DNA from: Candidatus Binatia bacterium
Lineage (GTDB): Bacteria; Vulcanimicrobiota; Vulcanimicrobiia; Vulcanimicrobiales; Vulcanimicrobiaceae
Assembly: GCA_035541935.1 (NCBI GenBank)
Contig: DATKMJ010000068.1
Location: 1-64,000 of the forward strand
DNA: 64,000 bases
Direction: 5' to 3'
The notes under the pieces are model-generated. The model saw only the letters and a program-made list of their open reading frames with translations. It did no database searches and was not told where the DNA came from. Made by a program: the position numbers and the translations under genes. Below are positions 43,004 through 50,806 of this stretch, one piece after another (the first letter of the stretch is position 1; each line of letters opens with the position of its first letter).

Positions 43004-44380
43004 CTAGGAACCTGTGTCCTTGCGCGCGGTAACGCGTCCGGCGCGCACCGCCTCGACGAGCGCGTCGTAGTCGCGATCGTTCTGCGCCGCGTACGACTCT
43101 GCAAACTCGAGCATCGCATCGTCGAATGCCGACGAGCGCCCGAGATAACCCGCGATCGTCGCCGCGCAGCCGCTCGCCTTCGCGTGCGCCCGCGCGAGCG
43201 CCCAGCCGCAGAACTGGGCGTAATCCTGCAACGCCTGCGCCGACATGTCGTCAATATCGGCCGAGGTTTTCATGTCGCGCAGCTGCCGAATGTAGTAGTC
43301 GTGCCCGTCGTTCGCGCGGCCGTAGCCGAGGAAGAGGTCGCTGGCGCTCTGCAGCGCGCGCTGACCGGTGACGACGCGGTCGCCTTCGTTCTTCCATTCC
43401 GGCGCGTCTGCGTACGTTTGGAAGACCGAAGCGCGCGCCTCTTTCATCTGTAAGACGATCGCGTCGTTCTCTCCAGCCTGGAAGAGCGCGACGAGGCAGC
43501 GCGTTCCGACGCTCCCGACGCCGACGACCTTATATGCGGCATCTTGCAGCGCGAAGCGGTCGAAGAGGCGCTTGCGATCGTCGTGGAGCGTCGTGCGATA
43601 TGCGGCAAACGTCGTGCTGACCATCCCCAGGAACCCGGCCGTCTCTTTCGGATGGTAGAGCAGGGGCGGGTCGTCAACGATCCGGAGGTCGCCGCCGACG
43701 TCTTCCGCCATGCGCGGGAAGGCGTGAGCGCGCGACTCGGATTTCGCTTTCTTTATCGAGGCCGCATACTCGCGCCGTTCCTGCGCCGAACCGACGATCT
43801 CGGCGAGCTTCGCCTCGTCGAGACGCGCGTACCAGACTTCGAGCACCGGCATCGTCGCAAAGGCACGAATGCGCTCGCGGTACCCGCACGCGCATTCGAG
43901 CGTCGCGGCGCGCACGTCCGAGGGCTCGAGGCCGAGGTGGCGGCCGGCGATGACGACGCTCGTGACGAGACGCTTGACGTCCCACTCCCACGCGCCGAGC
44001 GTCGTCTCGTCGAAATCGTTGACGTCGAAGACGAAGCGGCTCTCGGGCGTCCCGAAGCCGCCGAAGTTTAAGAGGTGCGCGTCGCCGCAGATCTGCGCGC
44101 GAATGCCGGAGACCCGCGCGGCGGCGAGATCGCTTGCCATAATGGCGGCGGCGCCGCGATAGAACGTAAACGGGCTCTCGATCATGCGGCCGTATCGGAT
44201 CGGCAACAGGTCCGCCAGCCTGCCGGCGTCGCTGCGCTGCAGCACCTCGACCGGGTCGGGACGCCCCGGCCACGGTCGCCACTCCCCTTGGTCCTGCCGC
44301 GTCAGCCGGGACCGCAAGGCCTTCCCGGCCTTAGCGGCCTCTTCGGTCGATCGTCCCGGCGGCTTCGCCCAGTCAACCAT
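43004..44380 (-). CDS. DUF2252 family protein
   Basis: A 458-residue soluble protein of the DUF2252 family. Landmarks: RYGRMIESPFTFYRGAAAIMASDLA, GIRAQICGDAHLLNFGGFGTPESR, FDVNDFDETTLGAWEWDVKRL, KVVGVGSVGTRCLVALF and LQMKEARASVF. The CGDAHxxNFG and DxNDFDE pieces resemble the catalytic loop and metal-binding segment of protein-kinase-like (aminoglycoside phosphotransferase) folds, so a small-molecule or protein kinase activity is plausible but unproven. ATG at 44380. It lies between a lipoprotein and the exported protein at 44583. Confidence 0.88.
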   Translation of the reverse strand: MVDWAKPPGRSTEEAAKAGKALRSRLTRQDQGEWRPWPGRPDPVEVLQRSDAGRLADLLPIRYGRMIESPFTFYRGAAAIMASDLAAARVSGIRAQICGDAHLLNFGGFGTPESRFVFDVNDFDETTLGAWEWDVKRLVTSVVIAGRHLGLEPSDVRAATLECACGYRERIRAFATMPVLEVWYARLDEAKLAEIVGSAQERREYAASIKKAKSESRAHAFPRMAEDVGGDLRIVDDPPLLYHPKETAGFLGMVSTTFAAYRTTLHDDRKRLFDRFALQDAAYKVVGVGSVGTRCLVALFQAGENDAIVLQMKEARASVFQTYADAPEWKNEGDRVVTGQRALQSASDLFLGYGRANDGHDYYIRQLRDMKTSADIDDMSAQALQDYAQFCGWALARAHAKASGCAATIAGYLGRSSAFDDAMLEFAESYAAQNDRDYDALVEAVRAGRVTARKDTGS

Positions 44381-44582
44381 GGCCGGCGCCCTTAGCCGGC
44401 TCCGACAATTATCTGCATCGTCCCAGCGTCTCCGCTGCCCCCGCGGTCGAGTCCTTCGGGCCTCGAAATTCGCGGATTATTCACAGGCCCTGGATACCTA
44501 TTGGCAGCCAGGGTGGTAGGCTGCTCTCATTGAACCGCCACCCCAACGAATTCTCACGCATTTAGGAAGGAATGAAAACAGG

Positions 44583-45263
44583 ATGAAGCGTCTCGTGACG
44601 TCACTACTCGGCGCGTGCGTGCTTGCGGCGACCTCGTTCGCCGTCGGCTCCGCGAGCCCGCCGAGCCTCACTGGAACTTGGAGCGTCGAACAGACCGGTG
44701 CCAACGGCAGCTCGACCTCGACCATCACGTTGAAGCAATCCGGAAACGCGATCGTCGGAACCAACTCGGCGAACGGGAACGGCTTCAATGGCACGTTCGT
44801 CAATGATACCCAGATCAACGGCAAGTGGCACGGCCCCGGCGGCGCCGGCTGGCTGACCGTGTACGTCAGCCCGAACGGTCACAGCTTCAACGGAACGTGG
44901 GGCTACAACGGGCGCGCCGCCAATGGCTCGTTCATCGGCAACAAGGTTCTGCCGCCCTCGCCGCTGTCGGCTGCCGGTACGTGGAACGTAGCCGGCGCAG
45001 GCGGACCGACGGCATTCGTCGGCAAGATGAAGTGCACGCAGTCGGGTCCGTCGGTGGTCTGCATCGCCGGCGGGGTGACCCTCAACGGAAAGCAGACTCC
45101 CAGCGATCCGCGCAAAGTCAGAGCGACGTTCAACATGGGCGGTCAGTCGGGTGTCTTCTCGTTCTGGTTCAACAACGACAACAACAGCTTCAACGGCGTG
45201 TGGTGGAAGGGCAACGGCACGGGAACGCCGACCGGCCGCGTCGTCGGGCAGCGCGCTCTCTAA
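44583..45263 (+). CDS. Exported Asn/Gly-rich beta protein
   Basis: A 226-residue exported protein with signal MKRLVTSLLGACVLAATSFA. The mature part is built of related beta units: SLTGTWSVEQTGANGS, NAIVGTNSANGNGFNGTFVN, QINGKWHGPGGAGWLTVYV, HSFNGTWGYNGRAANGSFIG and NNSFNGVWWKGNGTG. The recurrent FNGT/FNGxW unit is like the exported glycine/asparagine-rich sheet proteins of this genome. AGGAAGGA lies upstream of the ATG. A strong terminator follows. Function unknown. Confidence 0.65.
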   Translation: MKRLVTSLLGACVLAATSFAVGSASPPSLTGTWSVEQTGANGSSTSTITLKQSGNAIVGTNSANGNGFNGTFVNDTQINGKWHGPGGAGWLTVYVSPNGHSFNGTWGYNGRAANGSFIGNKVLPPSPLSAAGTWNVAGAGGPTAFVGKMKCTQSGPSVVCIAGGVTLNGKQTPSDPRKVRATFNMGGQSGVFSFWFNNDNNSFNGVWWKGNGTGTPTGRVVGQRAL

Positions 45264-45279
45264 GCGCAAGGCAGAAAGC

Positions 45280-45313
45280 GAATCGGGCGAGCGCACAGCT
45301 CGCCCGATTCTTT
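45280..45313 (+). terminator. Rho-independent-type terminator
   Basis: Perfect 13-bp arms GAATCGGGCGAGC (45280-45292) and GCTCGCCCGATTC (45298-45310), five-base loop GCACA, then TTT. It closes the gene of the exported Asn/Gly-rich protein 9 bp before the gnd start. Confidence 0.8.
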
Positions 45314-45321
45314 AGTTAACG

Positions 45322-46332
45322 ATGCAACTCGGGATGATCGGCCTCGGCCGAATGGGCGCCAACATGGTCCGCCGACTCATGCGCGCGGGCCACGATTGCG
45401 TCGTCTACGATCGTAACGCCGACGCGGTGAAAGCATCGGCGGCCGACGGCGCGACCGGCGCGTCATCGCTCGACGACTTCGTCAAGAAACTCCAGAAGCC
45501 CAGAGCGGTCTGGCTGATGGTTCCCGCAGCGGTCGTCGACTCGAGCATCGCAACCATCTCGCCGCTGCTGGAAGCGGGCGACGCGCTGATCGACGGCGGA
45601 AATTCCTACTACATTGACGATATCCGCCGCGCCGCGTCGCTGCAGCCGAAGGGCATCGAGTATCTCGACGTCGGCACGAGCGGCGGCGTCTGGGGATTGG
45701 AACGCGGCTATTGCATGATGATCGGCGGGCCGCGCGACGCCGTCGCGCGCCTCGATCCGATCTTTCTGGCGCTCGCGCCGGGACGCGGCGAGATCCCGCG
45801 CACGCCCGGCCGCGAGAAGGCCGGCGGCACCGCGGAACTCGGTTATCTCCACTGCGGTCCGAGCGGCGCGGGTCACTTCGTGAAGATGGTGCACAACGGC
45901 ATCGAGTACGGTCTCATGGCCTCGTACGCCGAAGGTCTCAACATCCTACGCGGTGCGAACGTCGGCAAGTCCAAACAGGTTGCGAGCGCCGAAGAGACGC
46001 CGCTGCGCGATCCGCAAGATTACCAGTACGATCTCGATCTCCCCGACATCGCCGAAGTTTGGCGGCGCGGCAGCGTCATCGCGTCGTGGCTGCTCGATCT
46101 CACCGCAACGGCGCTGACCGAAGATCCGAGCCTCGAAAAGTTTGAAGGACGCGTCTCCGATTCCGGCGAGGGGCGCTGGACGATCAAAGCGGCGATCGAC
46201 GAGGCGATTCCGGCGCCGGTGCTCACCGCGGCGCTCTACGAGCGTTTCGCCTCGCGCGGCGATGCCGAGTTCGCGAACAAACTCCTATCGGCGATGCGCT
46301 ACGAGTTCGGCGGTCACCTCGAAGAGAAGTAA
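45322..46332 (+). CDS. gnd: 6-phosphogluconate dehydrogenase (decarboxylating), short type
   Basis: A 336-residue oxidoreductase of the pentose phosphate pathway, short GndA/YqeC-type (about 300-330 residues rather than 470). Rossmann motif [15 protein letters not shown] at the N-terminus, [32 protein letters not shown] and the catalytic Lys/Asn region [21 protein letters not shown] are all present, with [21 protein letters not shown] near the end. It converts 6-phosphogluconate to ribulose 5-phosphate; the NAD versus NADP choice cannot be read reliably. It ends 2 bp before the convergent chromate transporter gene. Confidence 0.92.
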   Translation: MQLGMIGLGRMGANMVRRLMRAGHDCVVYDRNADAVKASAADGATGASSLDDFVKKLQKPRAVWLMVPAAVVDSSIATISPLLEAGDALIDGGNSYYIDDIRRAASLQPKGIEYLDVGTSGGVWGLERGYCMMIGGPRDAVARLDPIFLALAPGRGEIPRTPGREKAGGTAELGYLHCGPSGAGHFVKMVHNGIEYGLMASYAEGLNILRGANVGKSKQVASAEETPLRDPQDYQYDLDLPDIAEVWRRGSVIASWLLDLTATALTEDPSLEKFEGRVSDSGEGRWTIKAAIDEAIPAPVLTAALYERFASRGDAEFANKLLSAMRYEFGGHLEEK

Positions 46333-46334
46333 CG

Positions 46335-46856
46335 CTAGCGCAGCGCGAAATAACCGACGACGGCGCTGCCGAGAATAAACCACACCGGGTTGACGCTCGT
46401 GCGAACGACCGCGACGAACGTCACGAGCGCGAGCGCCGCCGTCAGCCATCCGGTCACCGCGCCCTTACCGAACGTGATGAGGCCGGCGACGGCGAGGCCG
46501 ATCGCAACCGGGCCGAGGCCTTTCTGAATCGAGTCGCGCCACGGCCAGTTCGCAAGCTTCTTCCAGAGGCGGCCGACGCCGAACGTCAGCACGCCGGTCG
46601 GCACGAAGAAAGCGAGCGCGCAGACCACGGCGCCGACGAACCCGGCGACCATCTCGCCGACTTCGGCTACCATCATCATGTTCGGCCCCGGCGACATCTG
46701 GCCGGTGCTGTAAACGTGAATCAGCTGTTCGTCGGTCAGCCAATGGTGGACGCCGACCACGAGCACCTTCATCTCCGGAAACGCCGCCATCCCGCCGCCG
46801 ATCGTCAGCAGCGAGAGATAGGAGAAGACGCGGATCAGTGCAGGGACTTGATCCAT
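46335..46856 (-). CDS. Chromate transporter, C-terminal-half subunit
   Basis: A 173-residue protein, one half of a CHR-family transporter. The N-terminal LLTIGGGMAAFPEM and TGQMSPGPNMMMVAEVG match the conserved GG and PGP motifs of ChrA, and five to six membrane helices follow. ATG at 46856 has GAGGAG 8 bases upstream and overlaps the upstream half by 22 bp, so the two proteins are made together. Short paired CHR proteins export chromate in some species, but many homologues have unknown substrates. Confidence 0.83.
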   Translation of the reverse strand: MDQVPALIRVFSYLSLLTIGGGMAAFPEMKVLVVGVHHWLTDEQLIHVYSTGQMSPGPNMMMVAEVGEMVAGFVGAVVCALAFFVPTGVLTFGVGRLWKKLANWPWRDSIQKGLGPVAIGLAVAGLITFGKGAVTGWLTAALALVTFVAVVRTSVNPVWFILGSAVVGYFALR

Positions 46857-47419
46857 TCCTCTTGCTCCTCGGCCGGCTTCTCCGGCACAACGTGCGGACG
46901 ATACGTGAAGATCGCGAACGCGCCGACCGCCAGCAGCGTCACCGGTACGCCCAACTTGAAGTAATTGACGCCCAAGATCGCGGCCGTCACGAAGAACGCG
47001 TCGTAGAATCCACGCAGCGACTTCTTCCCGATCTTGAACCACGTCGCCGCGATCATCCCGGTCGCGGCGGCGGCGACGCCGCGGAGCGCGGCGCTCGCCA
47101 GCGGCCGCGCCTGCGAGTGGCTGTAGACGAGCCCGGCCGCAACCATGAAGAAAAAGGCCGGAATGCACATGCCGAGCAGCGCGAGCGTCGCTCCGAACCA
47201 GCCGCCGAGCCGGTCGCCCGCGAGGATCGCGATGTTCGTCGCGTTGAGACCCGGCAGCGTGTTGCTGATCGACGTGATCTCGAGAAACTCGACGTCGTCG
47301 AACCACTTCTTCTTGCGGACGAGCGAGTCGCGCAGATAAGCGACGACGCCGCCTCCGAAGCTGACGGCGCCGATCGTCAAGAACGTGAGAAAGATGTCGA
47401 GTTTCGACGCCTTACTCAT
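46835..47419 (-). CDS. Chromate transporter, N-terminal-half subunit
   Basis: A 194-residue CHR-family half-transporter. LTIGAVSFGGGVVAYLRDSLV and ISNTLPGLNATNIAILAGDRLGGW carry the family GGG and PG motifs, though the usual PGP is altered here to LPGLN. Membrane helices span about 8-30 and 75-170; the C-terminus is polar (VVPEKPAEEQEEWIK). It overlaps the CYTH-like gene upstream by 8 bp and its partner downstream by 22 bp, a three-gene operon. Confidence 0.83.
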   Translation of the reverse strand: MSKASKLDIFLTFLTIGAVSFGGGVVAYLRDSLVRKKKWFDDVEFLEITSISNTLPGLNATNIAILAGDRLGGWFGATLALLGMCIPAFFFMVAAGLVYSHSQARPLASAALRGVAAAATGMIAATWFKIGKKSLRGFYDAFFVTAAILGVNYFKLGVPVTLLAVGAFAIFTYRPHVVPEKPAEEQEEWIKSLH

Positions 47420-48317
47420 GGCTCTGCGGCGGATTTCCTTTCATTCGATAGACGAGGCCGGTCTTCGTCGTTCCGAGATAGAGCCAACCGGTCGCGATCA
47501 ACTGCAACTTGATGTAGAGCTCCTCGACGCGCTGCTTCGCCATCTCTTGCACGTCCTCTCTGCGGTCGAACTTCGTCTGGTAGGCGAACTCGCCGCACAT
47601 CACCTTGTGGTCGCCGAGCGACCGCCACAGCGAGATGTTGCACTTCGCCGCCAAACCTTTGCCGAATTCGAGCGTGCCGAGATCCATGAGCACCTCTTCG
47701 ACGAGCGTCGAGTTCACGAGCTCGACCTTGCCTTCGGCCGATCCGATCAGTCCGGCGACGGCCGGAAGGACGCGCGCGATCGTCTGCAGGTTCGTTCGAT
47801 CGGCCTCGTGCACCGAACTGAGCGGGAAGATGCAGTTGTGCGAGAAGAGCAAGCGGTAGCCGCCGACCTGGTCCTTGAGCGGCACCGCTTCCGACTTGAA
47901 CTTCACGCGATAGGGGCCGGCAATCTTCGGGCGCACGTCAACCGAAGCGGCGAGCGACATGTCCGGATTGCGGAACTTGAAGACGATCTCGGGATCTTCG
48001 ATCGGAAAGCCGTCCTGATACGCGGTGCGCCGGCGCAGAATGTAGGAATTGTTGTAGAGCCGGAAGTCGGCCGTATCGAGGAACATCACTTCTCGAATGC
48101 GCGGCCGCAGTTTCGAGAGATCGAAGGGACTGTAACGCACGCCCTTCACCTTCGATGCCGCCTCGGCGACGAGTTCGCTGAACGACTTGAAGCCGCGAAC
48201 CGAATAGAAGAAATCCGGCTTGAGGATCAGTTTTGCATCGAAGAACTGAACGCGATCGTGCGGATTTCCATCGGCGTAGGTGAGGGCTCCGTTGTCGGAG
48301 ACTTGCGCTGTCGTCAT
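47412..48317 (-). CDS. CYTH-like / VTC-like domain protein
   Basis: A 301-residue soluble protein. VMFLDTADFRLYNNSYILRRRTAY is very like the strand-turn-strand of the CYTH/triphosphate tunnel fold (YFDTxDxxLY...LRxR), and PEIVFKFRNPD, PYRVKFKSEAVPL and AAKCNISLW supply further charged strands typical of a tunnel that binds triphosphate. VTC-type polyphosphate polymerases and CYTH phosphatases are candidates; the assignment is by pattern. AAAGGAG lies before the ATG. It heads an operon with the split chromate transporter. Confidence 0.6.
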   Translation of the reverse strand: MTTAQVSDNGALTYADGNPHDRVQFFDAKLILKPDFFYSVRGFKSFSELVAEAASKVKGVRYSPFDLSKLRPRIREVMFLDTADFRLYNNSYILRRRTAYQDGFPIEDPEIVFKFRNPDMSLAASVDVRPKIAGPYRVKFKSEAVPLKDQVGGYRLLFSHNCIFPLSSVHEADRTNLQTIARVLPAVAGLIGSAEGKVELVNSTLVEEVLMDLGTLEFGKGLAAKCNISLWRSLGDHKVMCGEFAYQTKFDRREDVQEMAKQRVEELYIKLQLIATGWLYLGTTKTGLVYRMKGNPPQSHE

Positions 48318-48426
48318 GAGGCGGACTCCTTTTATATCTTCTTACTTTGGCGGTGTATAGCAGGCTCAGCCGTCGTTTGCCTGCTACCGTAGGGAGCGAC
48401 GGCGGGGGAGCGGAATCTCGCCCGAG

Positions 48427-49635
48427 ATGAAGCCGGCGATTTCGCTACGAGCGCCCGTGGTTTGCTTTGCCGTCTTGGTTGCGAGTTGCGCCCACGCGAA
48501 CCTTTCGCCGCTCCCCGCCGCACCGGCCCAAGCAAGCGCAGCCGGGAAGCGTCCCGCCTCGTTCACCTCGCTCTTCAGCTTCAACGGAAGCAACGGCAAG
48601 GTGCCCTACGCCGCCTTGATCGCCGAGTCGGCTACGCTCCTCGGCACGACCTACGGCGGTGGCGACGCCGACGAAGGCACCGTCTTCACGATTAAGACGT
48701 CCGGCAACTCGCAGTCGGTTATCTACCCGTTCAAAGGCGGCAAGGACGGCGCGCTTCCGCAGGCCGCGCTCCTCGATGCCGGCGGCACGCTCTACGGAAC
48801 GACCGTCAACGGCGGCGGATCCGGCGACGAGGGAACCGTCTTCGCGATTGCAGCCTCCGGCAAGGAGAGCGTTCTGCATCGCTTCACCGGCTACACCGAC
48901 GGCGCGAACCCGTACGCCGGCCTCATCGAGGTTGGCGGAACGTTCTACGGCACGACGGCCGGCGGCGGAACGCACTCCGCCGGAACGGTCTACACGATCT
49001 CGCCTTCGGGTTCGGAGAGCGTCATCTACAGTTTCGGCGCGCGTTACACCGACGGCTCGACGCCGGTCGCGCCGCTCGTCAACGCCGGCGGAACGCTCTA
49101 CGGCACGACCGCGTACGGCGGCGAGTCCTATCGCAGCAAGCACTGCTCGAGCTCCGGCTGCGGCAGCATCTTCAAGATCACCGCGTCGGGGGCCGAGACG
49201 ATCGTCTATAGCTTTGCCGGCGGAAAGAACGGCTCGATGCCGATGGCCGCGCTGACGAACGTCGGCGGCACGCTCTACGGAACGACGTCGGCGGGCGGCA
49301 CGAGCAACGACGGCATCGTCTTCAAGTTCGCCGGCGCAAACAAAGAGACGGTGCTTCACACGTTCAAGGGCGGCTCGGACGGCGCAATGCCGTCGTCGGC
49401 GCTGACGAACGTAAACGGAACGCTCTATGGAACGACGTCGGCGGGCGGGTCGAGCGACGAAGGCACGATCTTCAAGATCACGACCGCCGGAAAAGAGACG
49501 GTGCTCTACTCGTTCACGGGCGACGACGGCGCGATCCCGGAGGGCGGGCTGGTCTACTCCGGCGGCACGCTCTACGGAACGACGGCCGCCGGCGGCGCGA
49601 ACGGCGAGGGAACGATCTTCAGCATCGCTCCCTAG
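48427..49635 (+). CDS. GloVer-repeat lipoprotein
   Basis: A 402-residue lipoprotein (lipobox VASC). From residue 45 it has about ten near-identical repeats of some 35 residues: GGTLYGTT, then a GG turn, a GTVF/GTIF segment, an SGKESVLYSF strand and GG-DGA-P. This is the choice-of-anchor tandem GloVer repeat that folds as a beta-propeller or solenoid on the cell surface. Examples are GGTLYGTTVNGGGSGDEGTV and GGTLYGTTSAGGTSNDGIV. The repeats alternate with YSF, so blades are regular; the ligand is unknown. There is no clear ribosome site before ATG at 48427. Confidence 0.85.
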   Translation: MKPAISLRAPVVCFAVLVASCAHANLSPLPAAPAQASAAGKRPASFTSLFSFNGSNGKVPYAALIAESATLLGTTYGGGDADEGTVFTIKTSGNSQSVIYPFKGGKDGALPQAALLDAGGTLYGTTVNGGGSGDEGTVFAIAASGKESVLHRFTGYTDGANPYAGLIEVGGTFYGTTAGGGTHSAGTVYTISPSGSESVIYSFGARYTDGSTPVAPLVNAGGTLYGTTAYGGESYRSKHCSSSGCGSIFKITASGAETIVYSFAGGKNGSMPMAALTNVGGTLYGTTSAGGTSNDGIVFKFAGANKETVLHTFKGGSDGAMPSSALTNVNGTLYGTTSAGGSSDEGTIFKITTAGKETVLYSFTGDDGAIPEGGLVYSGGTLYGTTAAGGANGEGTIFSIAP

Positions 49636-49642
49636 CGCGGGG

Positions 49643-50317
49643 CTAACACTTGCGGGTGAGGCTATACCCGTCGCCGCGCAGATGCTTGCCGTCCGCGGAG
49701 ATCGTCATCGTGTGATTCCCGTAGTAGGTGAGCGTCACAACGTTCCCTTTGATCCCCCAGTTGCCCGAGACCCCGTCGCTGTCGGTAACGTCGCCGGTGA
49801 GCGTCATCGTGAACGTGAGGCCGGGCTTGTCGTCCGAGACCCAGGTGCCGACGAGGTTCGTCGTCGCGCATCCGGTCGGGATCGGAGTCGGCGTCGGAAT
49901 CGGTGGGAGCACGGCGATCGCGCCGCCATAGAACTTGTGCGCGACGTCGAGGCAGAGCGCGTCGGCGCTATACGGATTGTCGGGCAACTGCACGACGCAC
50001 GTGAACAACGCGACGTAGCCTTTCGGCAGCGCGTAACAGCGCACGCTCGCGACCGCCGTCGGCGTGCCCGCGATCCCGTTCGCCGAGACGGCCGACCAGT
50101 CACCGCTTCCCGGGCTCGACTCCGTCGCGTTCAGAAGAAACGCGGCGAGCGAAGCCCTCGCCTTGGCGCCGCACTCGTCTTGAGAACCTTGCGGACTGAC
50201 GTATCGGATGCCGACCGACATGTCCACCGCAGCCGGCGCGGCGCCGCCCGACCAGACGATCGAGACCGCAAGCGCCGCGAGCGCCATCGCGATGCGGCGC
50301 GCTATCGCACCTCTCAA
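49643..50317 (-). CDS. Exported hypothetical protein (tandem paralogue, two domains)
   Basis: A 224-residue exported protein. TTG at 50317 is the start because GGGAGG lies 6 bases upstream, overlapping the stop of the upstream gene (TTGA). Signal IAMALAALAVSIVWSGGAAPA. Domain 1 (DMSVGIRYVSPQG to LCLDVAHKF) is a paralogue of the gene upstream, including the AKARASLAAFL helix, the VRCYALPKGYVALFTCVVQLP strand and Cys positions. Domain 2 after a Pro-rich linker (IPTPTPIPTG) is a small lipocalin-like sheet (LVGTWVSDDKPGLTFTMTLT, GNHTMTISADGKHLRG). Confidence 0.65.
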   Translation of the reverse strand: MRGAIARRIAMALAALAVSIVWSGGAAPAAVDMSVGIRYVSPQGSQDECGAKARASLAAFLLNATESSPGSGDWSAVSANGIAGTPTAVASVRCYALPKGYVALFTCVVQLPDNPYSADALCLDVAHKFYGGAIAVLPPIPTPTPIPTGCATTNLVGTWVSDDKPGLTFTMTLTGDVTDSDGVSGNWGIKGNVVTLTYYGNHTMTISADGKHLRGDGYSLTRKC

Positions 50318-50724
50318 TGCGGGCCTCCCGTGCCGAACGCCGCGGTGATCTTCGCGCAGAGCGCGCTCGCCGTATCCTGATTCGGCGGCACTTGCGCGGC
50401 GCAGGTGAACATGACGAGATAACCGCTGTCGAGCGGATAGCAGTGGATCGCCGCCGCCGCGAACGAGTTTCCGGAGGAATCCGGTGCGCTCGCCGCCTTC
50501 CACTCGCCGGTGTCGCCGCTTCCGACCTCGGAGACGTCCTGGAGGACGGCCGACAGGGCGCTCTTCGCGTTTGCGTTGCAGAGCGTCTCCGATTGGCCGT
50601 TGACGACCTTGCGGGCGCCGACGAAGACGTCGAGCGCCGCGGAGCTCTTCGTGGTGGCCGAGCCGAAGACGAGTGCGAAGGCTACGGCGAGCACCGTTAC
50701 GCGGTTCCGAGATATCCTAGCCAC
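50314..50724 (-). CDS. Exported hypothetical protein (tandem paralogue, one domain)
   Basis: A 136-residue exported protein. Signal VTVLAVAFALVFGSATTKSSA. The mature domain matches domain 1 of the next gene: LDVFVGARKVVNGQ, LCNANAKSALSAVLQDVSEVG, IHCYPLDSGYLVMFTCAAQVPP and ALCAKI, with the same Cys positions. GTG at 50724 has GGAGG 7 bases upstream. The two genes overlap by 4 bp and arose by duplication. No named family. Confidence 0.65.
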   Translation of the reverse strand: MARISRNRVTVLAVAFALVFGSATTKSSAALDVFVGARKVVNGQSETLCNANAKSALSAVLQDVSEVGSGDTGEWKAASAPDSSGNSFAAAAIHCYPLDSGYLVMFTCAAQVPPNQDTASALCAKITAAFGTGGPH

Positions 50725-50806
50725 AGGCGACCTCCTCGGGCCTGAGCGTTAGACGAGCGCAAAGCCCTCCCTTCCGGAAGGCGCCCGGGTCGGGCGCCGG
50801 AACTCT

